NCBI RefSeq assembly: GCF_028747645.1
Contig: NZ_CP118100.1
Span: 992,001 to 1,056,000 of the forward strand
DNA length: 64,000 nt
Origin: Microbacterium esteraromaticum
GTDB taxonomy: Bacteria; Actinomycetota; Actinomycetes; Actinomycetales; Microbacteriaceae
Direction of reading: 5' to 3'
Positions 47,228 to 55,584 of the stretch are shown in pieces. The stretch's first letter is position 1, and each line of letters starts with the position of its first letter. Below the pieces are notes generated by a model. That model was given only the letters and a program-made list of their open reading frames with translations. It made no database searches and was not told the origin of the DNA. The position numbers and the translations under genes are program-made.

Positions 47228-47785
47228 ATGAGTCGCACGCGGCCGCCGCGGACGTTCCGACGCTCCGGGAGCATGCTGCTTCTGGTGCTGACATCCGTGG
47301 TGGCCGCGTTGCTGCTCGTCGACGCGGCCGTGCGGTCGGGCCTTGCGAACACGTTGCTGCTCGCCCCCTGGCCGTTGCTCGTGGTGTGGTGCGTGTACGT
47401 GGTCGGGTTGGCCTCGGACGTGCGTGCCGATGAGCGGGGAGTGCAGGTGCAGAACCTGTTGCGTCGCATCGAGATCCCGTGGAGTCGGGTGCAGCGCATC
47501 GCGATGCGCTGGCAGCTTGAGATCACTCTTGTCGATGACGCCGTCGTGTCGTGCTTCGGCGGTCCCTCGCGCACGCGCGCGCGGCGCCTTGCGCCGGGAC
47601 GTGTCAAGGAAGAGGGCGTTGCCGAGACCGACGATGGCATGGCCGCGATGAAGCGGTTGCGTGCGGATGCCGCCGGCTCGGTCGACGCGGATGCACGAGT
47701 GCAGCGCACCTGGGACTGGCCCGCGCTCACTGCGCTCGCGGTTCTTGTGGTCTGGGCCGCCGTCGCGGTGGCCGTCACCCGCTGA
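47228..47785 (+). CDS. PH-domain-like small membrane protein
   Basis: 185-residue protein with two helices near the N-terminus (about 13-35 and 40-60) and a third at the C-terminus (about 165-182). The middle (about 60-110) is a bacterial PH-like domain: ADERGVQVQNLLRRIEIPWSRVQRI. The ATG at 47228 has GGAGA before it. Only 16 nt after the ATPase gene, so it may be read through from the importer operon, but the function is unknown. This arrangement is frequent for actinobacterial bPH6 proteins. Confidence 0.75.
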   Translation: MSRTRPPRTFRRSGSMLLLVLTSVVAALLLVDAAVRSGLANTLLLAPWPLLVVWCVYVVGLASDVRADERGVQVQNLLRRIEIPWSRVQRIAMRWQLEITLVDDAVVSCFGGPSRTRARRLAPGRVKEEGVAETDDGMAAMKRLRADAAGSVDADARVQRTWDWPALTALAVLVVWAAVAVAVTR

Positions 47786-47804
47786 CGATCGGCGCTGTGG
47801 GGCG

Positions 47805-48563
47805 TCAGCCGGGCAGTCCGAACAGGGACGGCCAGTTCGCTGCCGCCCAGGGGTAGCCCACGAACACGGTCGCGTCGATCAGGAAGTGCGCCACCAGGAA
47901 CGGCAGCAACCTGCCGGTGCGGGCGAACAGCCAGCCGAACAGCAGGCCCATGGCGAAGTTGCCGATGAACGCACCTGGCCCCTGATACAGGTGATAGGTG
48001 GCGCGCAGCAGGCTGGTGGCGACGATGATCGGCCATGGTCCCCATCCCAGTTGGCGCAGGCGCGCGAAGAGATAGCCCAGCACCACGAACTCCTCTTGAA
48101 TCGAAGCGCGTGCCGCTGACAGCAACAGGATGGGGACGGTCCACCAGTGCGCGTCGAGTCCGGCGGGGTCGACGGCGACGAACCAGCCGAGCGTCCGACT
48201 GAGCAGGTAGAGGCCGAGCCCCGGGATGCCGATGGCGAGGACGAGCAGGGCGCCGCGGCCGATGTCGCGGCCGGGGCGGGTGCCGTCCAGTCCGAGATCA
48301 TCGAGGTGCGGCGTACGCGGTTGCCAGAGCAGATAGCAGACGAGCAGTACGGGAACGATGCCGAAGCCGATGGAGAGCAGCTGATAGATGAGGTCGAAGT
48401 ACTCGCGGTCGCTGCGAGAGGGGTTGAGCGTCGCGGTCTGATCGCCGAGCGGCGTCTCGTCGGTGAGGCGGTAGGCCAGCTGAACCACGGCGTACACCGC
48501 CGACTGCCCGAGCCCGAGCGCGAGCACGATTCCGATCTCCCACCAGATCCGTGCCCGACTCAT
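47805..48563 (-). CDS. CPBP-family intramembrane metalloprotease
   Basis: 252-residue protein with about seven to eight helices. The CPBP catalytic motifs are visible: EE in SIQEEFVVLGYLFARL (motif 1), YHLYQG-type His (motif 2) and HFLIDATVF (motif 3). The family cleaves prenylated or membrane proteins, or confers bacteriocin self-immunity; substrate unknown. The ATG at 48563 follows TAGCAT by 7 nt on the minus strand, so I prefer it over the upstream 48587 start. Confidence 0.85.
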   Translation of the reverse strand: MSRARIWWEIGIVLALGLGQSAVYAVVQLAYRLTDETPLGDQTATLNPSRSDREYFDLIYQLLSIGFGIVPVLLVCYLLWQPRTPHLDDLGLDGTRPGRDIGRGALLVLAIGIPGLGLYLLSRTLGWFVAVDPAGLDAHWWTVPILLLSAARASIQEEFVVLGYLFARLRQLGWGPWPIIVATSLLRATYHLYQGPGAFIGNFAMGLLFGWLFARTGRLLPFLVAHFLIDATVFVGYPWAAANWPSLFGLPG

Positions 48564-48642
48564 CCCACCGATGCTAGTGCTCGGCACAGCGCGGGTACAC
48601 GGTCAGCGGGCGGTCAGCGGCCGTGCGTTATTCTGTAACGTC

Positions 48643-48672
48643 ACTTCGTCTCGCTGAGGCTCGCTCAGTACA
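48643..48672. repeat. REP-like element, copy 2, in the typA leader
   Basis: ACTTCGTCTCGCTGAG then GCTCGCTCAGTACA. The last 14 nt are identical to the reverse complement of 15876-15889, and the whole 30-nt unit matches the other copy with few changes. It is in the typA 5' leader, opposite to copy 1. Confidence 0.75.
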
Positions 48673-48713
48673 AGCGGCACATCCATCACATCCCACCCCG
48701 CTTAGGAACCTCA

Positions 48714-50624
48714 ATGGCGCACGCCCTCCGCTCTGATCTCCGAAACGTCGCGATCGTCGCACACGTCGATCACGGCAAGACCACGCTCGTTGACGCGATG
48801 CTCCGCCAGACGGGCTCCTTCGGCGAACATGCCCACGTCGACGAGCGTGCCATGGACTCCGGTGATCTTGAGCGTGAGAAGGGCATCACGATCCTCGCGA
48901 AGAACACCGCGATCACCTACAACGGTGCTCACACCGACGTGCCGGTGACGATCAACGTCATCGACACCCCCGGTCACGCCGACTTCGGTGGCGAGGTCGA
49001 GCGCGGCCTGTCAATGGTCGACGGCGTCGTGCTGCTGGTCGACTCGTCCGAGGGGCCGCTGCCGCAGACCCGCTTCGTGCTGCGCAAGGCGCTCGAGGCG
49101 AAGCTGCCGGTCATCCTGCTGGTGAACAAGACCGACCGCCCCGACGCGCGCATCGTCGAGGTCGAGGCCGAGGCACAGGACCTGCTGCTGGGTCTGGCAT
49201 CCGATCTCGTCGACGACGTTCCCGACCTCGACGTCGACGCACTGCTCGACGTGCCCGTCGTCTACGCATCGGGTCGTGCTGGCGCTGCATCGCTCAACCG
49301 TCCCGCCAACGGTGACCTGCCCGACAACGACGACCTCGAGCCGCTGTTCGAGGCGATCCTCAAGCACATCCCCGCTCCGTCGTACGACGACGAGGCGCCG
49401 CTGCAGGCCTGGGTCACCAACCTCGACTCCAGCCCGTTCCTGGGCCGCCTCGCGTTGCTGCGCGTGTTCAACGGCACGCTGAAGAAGGGGCAGACGGTCG
49501 CCTGGGTGCGTGCCGACGGCACCATGGCCAATGCGCGTATCACCGAGCTGCTGATGACCCGTGCGCTGGAGCGCTACCCGGCCGAGTCGGCGGGCCCCGG
49601 TGACATCGTCGCGATCGCCGGCTTCGAGGACATCACCATCGGTGAGACGATCGCCGATCCCGACGACGTGCGCGCGCTGCCGCAGATCCATGTCGATGAC
49701 CCCGCGATCTCGATGACCATCGGTACGAACACCTCGCCGCTGGTCGGCAAGGTGCGCGGCCACAAGCTCACCGCCCGCATGGTGAAGGACCGCCTCGACC
49801 GCGAGCTGATCGGTAACGTCTCGCTGAAGGTCGTCGACATCGGGCGCCCGGATGCCTGGGAGGTCCAGGGCCGCGGCGAGCTGGCGCTGGCGATCCTCGT
49901 CGAGAACATGCGACGCGAGGGCTTCGAACTCACGGTCGGCAAGCCCCAGGTGGTTACCAAGAAGATCGACGGCAAGACGCATGAGCCGTTCGAGCACCTC
50001 ACCATCGATGCCCCCGAGGAGTACCTCGGCGCGATCACCCAGTTGCTGGCGAACCGCAAGGGCCGCATGGAGGGCATGACCAACCACGGCACCGGTTGGG
50101 TGCGCATGGAGTTCGTCGTACCGGCCCGTGGTCTGATCGGGTTCCGCACCGAGTTCATGACCACGACGCGCGGCACCGGTATCGCCAACAGCATCTCGCA
50201 CGGCTACGAGCCCTGGGCCGGCCTGATCACCACGCGTCAGAACGGCTCGATCGTGGCTGACCGTTCGGGTGTCGTCACACCGTTCGCCATGATCGCCCTG
50301 CAGGAGCGCATGTCGTTCTTCGTCAAGCCGACGCAGGAGGTCTACGAGGGCATGGTCATCGGCGAGAACTCGCGTAGCGACGACATGGATGTGAACATCA
50401 CCAAGGAGAAGAAGCTCACCAACATGCGTTCGGCGACCGCCGACTCGTTCGAGTCGATGACGCCGCCGCGTGAGCTGTCTCTGGAAGAGAGCCTCGAGTT
50501 CGCGCGCGACGACGAATGTGTCGAGGTGACCCCCGAGGTCGTGCGTATCCGCAAGGTGAACCTCGATCAGACCACCCGTGCGCGTGAGGCCTCCCGCCTC
50601 AAGCGCCAGGACGCCAACGCGTAA
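48714..50624 (+). CDS. typA: Translational GTPase TypA/BipA
   Basis: 636-residue ribosome-associated GTPase with EF-G-like domains that aids ribosome assembly and stress growth. G1 AHVDHGKTT (about 17-25), G3 DTPGHADF, G4 NKTD. C-terminal BipA-specific domain follows EF-G domains III and V. ATG at 48714 gives the family N-terminus MAHALRSDLRNVAIVAHVDH. The 5' leader carries a REP-like element and a likely -10 near TTATTCTGTAAC. Confidence 0.96.
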   Translation: MAHALRSDLRNVAIVAHVDHGKTTLVDAMLRQTGSFGEHAHVDERAMDSGDLEREKGITILAKNTAITYNGAHTDVPVTINVIDTPGHADFGGEVERGLSMVDGVVLLVDSSEGPLPQTRFVLRKALEAKLPVILLVNKTDRPDARIVEVEAEAQDLLLGLASDLVDDVPDLDVDALLDVPVVYASGRAGAASLNRPANGDLPDNDDLEPLFEAILKHIPAPSYDDEAPLQAWVTNLDSSPFLGRLALLRVFNGTLKKGQTVAWVRADGTMANARITELLMTRALERYPAESAGPGDIVAIAGFEDITIGETIADPDDVRALPQIHVDDPAISMTIGTNTSPLVGKVRGHKLTARMVKDRLDRELIGNVSLKVVDIGRPDAWEVQGRGELALAILVENMRREGFELTVGKPQVVTKKIDGKTHEPFEHLTIDAPEEYLGAITQLLANRKGRMEGMTNHGTGWVRMEFVVPARGLIGFRTEFMTTTRGTGIANSISHGYEPWAGLITTRQNGSIVADRSGVVTPFAMIALQERMSFFVKPTQEVYEGMVIGENSRSDDMDVNITKEKKLTNMRSATADSFESMTPPRELSLEESLEFARDDECVEVTPEVVRIRKVNLDQTTRAREASRLKRQDANA

Positions 50625-50638
50625 GTCGCGACAGCTCT

Positions 50639-50678
50639 CGAAGGCCCCGCACGCCGTATCCGGCATGCGGGGCCTTCG
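50639..50678 (+). terminator. Terminator of typA
   Basis: Perfect 13-bp stem (50639-50651 with 50666-50678), 14-nt loop, 14 nt after the stop codon. Confidence 0.88.
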
Positions 50679-50897
50679 CGCTGTGCGAACGTCCGCCGCC
50701 ACTAAAGTAACGAACCCATAACACATCTTCCCTTGAGGCTGCGGTGCGGATTCTCGGGCGGTGGTCAAGGATTGTCCAGGTGAGGGCAGGGTTTCGTCCA
50801 GGTGGGTTCGTCAGACTCGTCTCTCGTGCCCGGGCGTTCGCTCCCGATGAGCAGCCCCCAGCGGGTCCGGGCCGACGGCGACCCGAAAGTCGAACCC

Positions 50898-51779
50898 ATG
50901 CCCCACCTTCAGATCAGCCGCGCGTCCCGTCGGGCCGCCGCCACAGCCTCTGCCCCGTCGACGAAGCGCCGCCCGATGAGCTGGCTCGCCGCGGGAGCCG
51001 CGATCCTCGCCGGTGTCGCCGCCGGAATCGTCTACGCGCCGGCCGCGCTCGGCGCCGTGCCGAGCGAGACGGCGCTGGAAGAGGCGGCGGATGCTGTCGA
51101 AGACGGCAAGCTCGCGCTCGTCAATGCGCAGGCACTGAACACGGTCGTGCTCGCCTCTGAGGTGCAGCCGGGATCCGTGGCGACGGCGGTGGACTTCGTC
51201 GAGCTGCGCAGCAACGTCAACACGCTGTCCGACACCGACGGTCTGTCCGCGGACCGTGTCGCCGAGCTCACTGCGGCGGTCGACCGCGAAGCGGATGCTG
51301 TACAGGGGCGCACCTCTGCTCTGCAGAATGCGCTCGCGACGGCGAAGGAGATGAAGGTCGCCGAGGATGCCCGGCTCAAGGCCGAGGCCGAACGTATCGC
51401 CGCGGAGAAGGCGGCGAAGAAGGCAGCCGAAGACGCCCGTCGTGCCGCTGAGGCGCAGGCGGCCGCCAATACGCCGGATGGCGCGAAGGCGACGGCACGA
51501 GCGATGGCCGCCGAGCGCTATGGCTGGGGCGAGGGAGAGTTCTCGTGCCTGGTCTCGCTGTGGACCAAGGAATCCGGCTGGGACTACCAGGCGTACAACC
51601 CCAACGGTGGTGCCACCGGCATCCCGCAGTCACTCCCGGGCGACAAGATGGCCACTGCAGGCAGCGACTGGCGTACCAACGCGACCACCCAGATCTCGTG
51701 GGGGCTGGACTACATCCAGCGCGCGTATGGCTCTCCCTGTGCCGCGTGGGGGCATTCGCAGGCCGTCAACTGGTACTGA
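50898..51779 (+). CDS. Lytic-transglycosylase-like cell-wall protein
   Basis: 293-residue exported protein. A basic N-terminus of about 38 residues is followed by a signal or anchor helix (about 38-58, ending LGA). A long, charged, Ala-rich coiled coil covers about 60-215. The C-terminal 75 residues (YGWGEGEFSCLVSLWTKESG onward, with GIPQSLPGDKM) are of the aggregation-promoting-factor/transglycosylase-like type, with Glu of TKESGW as candidate catalytic acid. The start is uncertain: no ribosome site precedes 50898, and ATG 50850 is an alternative. Probably acts on peptidoglycan. The leader is long, about 220 nt after the typA terminator. Confidence 0.83.
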   Translation: MPHLQISRASRRAAATASAPSTKRRPMSWLAAGAAILAGVAAGIVYAPAALGAVPSETALEEAADAVEDGKLALVNAQALNTVVLASEVQPGSVATAVDFVELRSNVNTLSDTDGLSADRVAELTAAVDREADAVQGRTSALQNALATAKEMKVAEDARLKAEAERIAAEKAAKKAAEDARRAAEAQAAANTPDGAKATARAMAAERYGWGEGEFSCLVSLWTKESGWDYQAYNPNGGATGIPQSLPGDKMATAGSDWRTNATTQISWGLDYIQRAYGSPCAAWGHSQAVNWY

Positions 51780-51795
51780 CGTCGATCGCCGCGCG

Positions 51796-52341
51796 TCAGC
51801 GCAGCTCGGACACCAGTACGGCGCTCGTGCCGGGAAGGTGCGCCTCGAAGACGTGCGCTGCGTCGCCGGCGTATGAGAGGTAGTCGCCGGGATGCATGAG
51901 CACGGGCGCCTCGGTCGGGCCGATCAGTGCTTCACCGCTGATCAGGATGACGTGTTCGGTGGTGCCGACGTGGTGGGGGAGCGAACGGCGTGGTTCGCCG
52001 GGCTCTGCCTGGATGAGGTAGATGTCGCGGCGGGTGCCGGGGGCCGCGGCTGACAGCAGCGTCGCCAGATACGGGGCTGCGGCGGAAGGGACGCCGGCGT
52101 GATCGCCCAGGCGGATCAGACGCGGTGCTGTCGTGCGCTCCTCGACCAGTGTCGCGAACGGCACGCCGAGGGCATCGCCGATGGCCCACAGCGTCTCGAC
52201 GCTCGGGTTGCCGGAGCCGCTCTCCAATTGCGAGATTGTCGCCTTTGATACGCCGGCGCGTCGCGCCAGCTCCGACACCGACAGCTCGGCTGCCTCGCGT
52301 TCGCGGCGCAGGGAGTGGGCGAGTCGTTCGCGCAGGTCCAT
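51796..52341 (-). CDS. XRE-family regulator with cupin domain, probable azlCD regulator
   Basis: 181-residue protein. N-terminal helix-turn-helix (about 8-62: SVSELARRAGVSKATISQLESGSGNPS) joined to a C-terminal cupin (about 105-178) that may sense a small ligand. It is divergent from azlC, with an inverted repeat between them; this pairing is common in actinobacteria. AGTATG (minus-strand CATACT) lies 6 nt before the ATG, so it is probably leaderless and autoregulated. Confidence 0.86.
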   Translation of the reverse strand: MDLRERLAHSLRREREAAELSVSELARRAGVSKATISQLESGSGNPSVETLWAIGDALGVPFATLVEERTTAPRLIRLGDHAGVPSAAAPYLATLLSAAAPGTRRDIYLIQAEPGEPRRSLPHHVGTTEHVILISGEALIGPTEAPVLMHPGDYLSYAGDAAHVFEAHLPGTSAVLVSELR

Positions 52342-52352
52342 CTGTTCAGTAT

Positions 52353-52375
52353 GTCAAACGTTCGTTCGGTTTGAC
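52353..52375. promoter_or_regulatory. Inverted-repeat operator between XRE-cupin gene and azlC
   Basis: GTCAAAC (52353-52359) and GTTTGAC (52369-52375) are perfect inverted arms with a 9-nt spacer, flanked by TTCAGT and TGAA. The site overlaps the promoter of the regulator gene and lies upstream of azlC. Confidence 0.62.
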
Positions 52376-52406
52376 TGAATCACGCGCATCGTTCAGAATG
52401 ATGGGC

Positions 52407-53153
52407 ATGCGTTCAACGGATCGAACACCGGCGGTCATCGATGATCGCGCGGCCGCGCGTGAAGTGTGGCGCGAAGGGCTGGGCGTGGCCATCGCGACCA
52501 GCGCCTACGGCATCTCATTCGGCGCGCTCGCCGTCGCCTCCGGTCTTGATGTCTGGCAGACCTGCGTGCTGAGCCTGGTGATGTTCACCGGCGGATCGCA
52601 GTACGCCTTCATCGGCGTCTTCAGCGCCGGCGGGATGGCGGCCCTGCCATCAGCCGTCGCGTCGGCCGCGCTTCTCGGCGTGCGCAACATCGCCTACGGC
52701 ATGCGCATGTCGCCGATCATCGGCGAGGGCTTCTGGCGCCGCACGGCGGCTGCGCAGTTGACCATCGACGAGTCCACCGCCGTCGCGATCTCGCAGGGCT
52801 CGACACGACTGCGCAGGCTCGGGTTCTGGATCACCGGACTCGGCGTCTTCATCGGGTGGAACCTGACGACCCTCGCCGGAGCGCTGTTGGGCGACGTGCT
52901 CGGCGACCCGAAGGCCTGGGGGCTCGATGCGGCCGCCGCGGCAGCCTTCCTGGCGCTGCTGTGGCCGCGACTGAAGCAGCGACAGGCGATCGCCGTCGGC
53001 GTCGCCGCCGCCGTCGTGGCGGGCTCGCTCACCCCTTTTCTCATGCCCGGACTGCCGGTGCTGGTGGCCGCCGTCGTTGCGATCATCGTCGGGTGGTTCA
53101 ACTGGTTCAGCCGCGAAGATGATCGGACCCCGTCCGAGGAGGTCACGGCATGA
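52407..53153 (+). CDS. azlC: Branched-chain amino-acid exporter large subunit (AzlC)
   Basis: 248-residue membrane protein of the AzlC/BrnF family, exporting branched-chain or other amino acids together with AzlD. The conserved ATSAYGISFGALAVASGLDVWQT and FTGGSQYAFIGVF segments begin the fold. The ATG at 52407 is preceded by CAGAAT at 7 nt (leaderless); the ATGs at 52398 and 52401 are alternatives. Four-nt overlap with azlD. Confidence 0.9.
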   Translation: MRSTDRTPAVIDDRAAAREVWREGLGVAIATSAYGISFGALAVASGLDVWQTCVLSLVMFTGGSQYAFIGVFSAGGMAALPSAVASAALLGVRNIAYGMRMSPIIGEGFWRRTAAAQLTIDESTAVAISQGSTRLRRLGFWITGLGVFIGWNLTTLAGALLGDVLGDPKAWGLDAAAAAAFLALLWPRLKQRQAIAVGVAAAVVAGSLTPFLMPGLPVLVAAVVAIIVGWFNWFSREDDRTPSEEVTA

Positions 53154-53464
53154 GCGTCTGGAGCGCGGTACTGCTCGCCGCATGCATCTGCGTGGGTTTG
53201 AAAGCGTTCGGCTATCTGATCCCCGCGCGCGTCCTCGAGGCACCGCGCCCGGCGCGTATCTCGGACCTGCTCACCGTGGCGCTGTTGTCAGCCCTCGTCG
53301 CCGTGCAATCGTTGGGCGCGGGGCAGGCCGTGGTGGTGGATGCCAGGCTGCCGGCCGTGCTGGTCGCCGCGGGGCTGCTGTGGATGCGTCAGTCGTTCAT
53401 CGTCGTCGTCGCGGCCGCCGCCGCCGTGGCGGCACTGCTGCGTATGCTCGGCTGGGCGGCCTGA
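53150..53464 (+). CDS. azlD: Branched-chain amino-acid exporter small subunit (AzlD)
   Basis: 104-residue protein with about four helices. It carries the typical LKAFGYLIPARVL segment. Overlaps azlC by 4 nt and needs AzlC to form the exporter. Confidence 0.9.
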   Translation: MSVWSAVLLAACICVGLKAFGYLIPARVLEAPRPARISDLLTVALLSALVAVQSLGAGQAVVVDARLPAVLVAAGLLWMRQSFIVVVAAAAAVAALLRMLGWAA

Positions 53465-53526
53465 CGGTAGCGTCCGACGTTCCGACGCGCAGGTGCTCGC
53501 AGCCCGCGGGCGACTAGGGTTGAGCT

Positions 53527-53937
53527 GTGCGCAGCATCTTCTCCCGTGGCCTGTCCTGGCTGGCAGCAGCCCTCGTCGGCGCCGTTTACGGCGTCGCGGC
53601 CACCATCGCGCACAGCTTCATGCTCGGCCCCGTACCGGTCGGGATGATCGTCGGTGCCATCGGCTGCGCCGCGCTGCTGATCGCCCTGCGCGCGCTGACC
53701 GGCGACCGTTGGGCCGCGCTCGCCGCTGGGCTCGGCATGATGGCGCTGATCCTGATCATCTCGCAACGCGGGCCCGGGGGATCGGTCGTCGTGCCGAATA
53801 CGCCGCTGGGCAACATCTGGATGTACGTCGCGTCGGGGATCGTCCTGCTCACGGTGATGTGGCCGGACACGAGTCGGTTGCGCGCGCTCTCGTCATCGAT
53901 GTCGACATCGACGACGCCGCGCACACCCGAGTCCTGA
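53527..53937 (+). CDS. Small polytopic membrane protein (DUF6113-like)
   Basis: 136-residue protein with four predicted helices (about 7-30, 36-56, 62-82 and 95-112) and a Ser/Thr-rich cytoplasmic tail. A DUF6113-type protein before ferredoxin and dapC is expected in this group, but I am not certain of the family. GTG at 53527 follows TAGGGT by 6 nt (leaderless). Confidence 0.65.
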   Translation: MRSIFSRGLSWLAAALVGAVYGVAATIAHSFMLGPVPVGMIVGAIGCAALLIALRALTGDRWAALAAGLGMMALILIISQRGPGGSVVVPNTPLGNIWMYVASGIVLLTVMWPDTSRLRALSSSMSTSTTPRTPES

Positions 53938-53972
53938 CCGCCGCCCCGGGGCGCCCTGCGCCGCGGGGGTCG

Positions 53973-53978
53973 TAGACT
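53973..53978 (+). promoter_or_regulatory. -10 box of leaderless ferredoxin promoter
   Basis: TAGACT ends 6 nt before the GTG start of the ferredoxin gene, identical in sequence and spacing to the ispH promoter. Confidence 0.6.
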
Positions 53979-53984
53979 GATCAT

Positions 53985-54305
53985 GTGACGTACGTGATCG
54001 CCCTTCCCTGTGTCGATGTCAAGGACCGCGCCTGCGTCGACGAATGCCCCGTGGACTGCATCTACGAAGGGGATCGGATGCTGTATATCCACCCCGACGA
54101 GTGCGTGGACTGCGGCGCCTGCGAGCCGGTCTGCCCCGTCGAGGCGATCTACTACGAGGACGACCTGCCCGAGGAATGGGCCGATTACTACAAGGCGAAC
54201 GTCGAGTTCTTCAACGAGATCGGCTCGCCCGGCGGTGCCGCGAAGGTCGGCGTCTACGACTTCGACCACCCCGTGGTCTCCGTGCTCCCCCCGCAGGGGG
54301 AGTAG
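53985..54305 (+). CDS. fdxA: Seven-iron-type ferredoxin (FdxA)
   Basis: 106-residue electron carrier. Cys-rich clusters are in [17 protein letters not shown] and [12 protein letters not shown], giving one 3Fe-4S and one 4Fe-4S cluster as in actinobacterial FdxA. The extended C-terminal tail (about 40 residues) is normal. It is followed directly by dapC, whose GTG comes immediately after its stop codon. Confidence 0.94.
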   Translation: MTYVIALPCVDVKDRACVDECPVDCIYEGDRMLYIHPDECVDCGACEPVCPVEAIYYEDDLPEEWADYYKANVEFFNEIGSPGGAAKVGVYDFDHPVVSVLPPQGE

Positions 54306-55415
54306 GTGAGCGTCCGCGACCTCGCCGACTACCCGTGGGACGCCGTCGTCCCGTACCGTGAGCGCGCATCCCAGCATCCCGACGGACTCGTCGACCTCTC
54401 GATCGGCTCGCCGGTCGACCCGACGCCGGAAGTGATCCGCGCGGCGCTCGCCGAGGCGACCGACGCGCACGCGTACCCGCAGACCACCGGAACGCCCAGC
54501 GTGCGCCAAGCGATCGTCGACTGGTACGCCCGGCGACGCGGCGTGCCCGACCTGCGTGAAGCGAATGTGCTGCCCACGATCGGGTCGAAAGAACTCGTCG
54601 CCCTGCTTCCGACCCTGCTCGGGCTCGGTGAAGGCGACGTCGTCGTGCATCCGCGAGTGGCGTATCCGACGTACGCCGTCGGTGCGACGGTCGCCGGCGC
54701 GACGCCCGTCGCCGCGGACGACCCGGCCGAATGGCCAGAGGGCTCCAAGCTGATCTGGATCAACACTCCGGGCAACCCCGACGGGCGCACCTGGACGCTC
54801 GACGAGCTCCGCGTCGCAGTGAAGCGCGCCCGTGAACTCGGCGCCGTGCTCGCGAGTGACGAGTGCTACGCCGAACTCGGGTGGGACGGCCCCTGGCGAC
54901 ACGAGCCGATCCCGTCGGTTCTCGACCCACGGGTCACCGGTGGCACGCGATCAGACCTCCTGAGCGTGTACTCGCTGAGCAAGCAGTCTAACCTCGCCGG
55001 CTATCGTGCGGCATTCATCGCGGGCTGTGCACGCGTCGTCGGCGGCATTCTCACGGCGCGCAAGCACCTGGGACTCATGCCGCCAGCGCCCGTGCAGCAC
55101 GCCATGGCCGTTGCCCTGGGCGATGACGCGCATGTCGCCGCCCAGAAAGTGCTCTACCGGCAACGCCGCGACGCGCTCGTACCGGCTCTGGAGGCCGCGG
55201 GATTCCGCATCGACGGCTCCGAAGCGGGACTGTACCTCTGGGCGACCGAGGGACGCGACGCCTGGGAATCGATGGGGCGGCTTGCAGAGCTCGGCATCCT
55301 GGCAGGCCCCGGGCACTTCTACGGTGCGCACTCGGCACAGCACGTGCGCCTCTCGCTGACCGCACCGTCGGAGCGCGTGCAGCAGGCCGCGGCGCGGTTG
55401 ACGACATCCGCCTGA
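54306..55415 (+). CDS. dapC: Succinyldiaminopimelate transaminase
   Basis: 369-residue PLP aminotransferase of the lysine/peptidoglycan-precursor pathway. Class I fold with SIGSPVDPTP, the NTPGNPDGR motif and PLP Lys in VYSLSKQSNLAGYR (about 227). GTG directly follows the fdxA stop, so the two genes are co-translated; this fdxA-dapC order is conserved in actinobacteria. Confidence 0.92.
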   Translation: MSVRDLADYPWDAVVPYRERASQHPDGLVDLSIGSPVDPTPEVIRAALAEATDAHAYPQTTGTPSVRQAIVDWYARRRGVPDLREANVLPTIGSKELVALLPTLLGLGEGDVVVHPRVAYPTYAVGATVAGATPVAADDPAEWPEGSKLIWINTPGNPDGRTWTLDELRVAVKRARELGAVLASDECYAELGWDGPWRHEPIPSVLDPRVTGGTRSDLLSVYSLSKQSNLAGYRAAFIAGCARVVGGILTARKHLGLMPPAPVQHAMAVALGDDAHVAAQKVLYRQRRDALVPALEAAGFRIDGSEAGLYLWATEGRDAWESMGRLAELGILAGPGHFYGAHSAQHVRLSLTAPSERVQQAAARLTTSA

Positions 55416-55584
55416 GGCTTTGTGTGGATCGCGCGCAAGCTGCGCTGATCTTTTGGTGGATGTCACAGTAGGCCGAACGCACGGCTAGGCTGTAAAAGCG
55501 ATGTGAATGTGCGGAGCCCGCGGCCTCGTGTCGGTGCCCCGTGGCCATCGCCCCATGACGATACTGATTCAGCAGGAGGTTGGC

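Noticed and set aside
47228..47785. PH-like membrane protein as a fifth component of the peptide importer
   Set aside because: Only short spacing supports it; such proteins occur in many contexts and no importer of this family needs one.
50700..50897. Possible c-di-AMP (ydaO-type) riboswitch before the transglycosylase-like gene
   Set aside because: The conserved aptamer blocks (GGGGAC..., the GGGUGAAUC-like block and the CCGAAUCCGUCAGCUAACC-like 3' block) are not present; only a loose CCGAAAGTCGAACCC resemblance exists.
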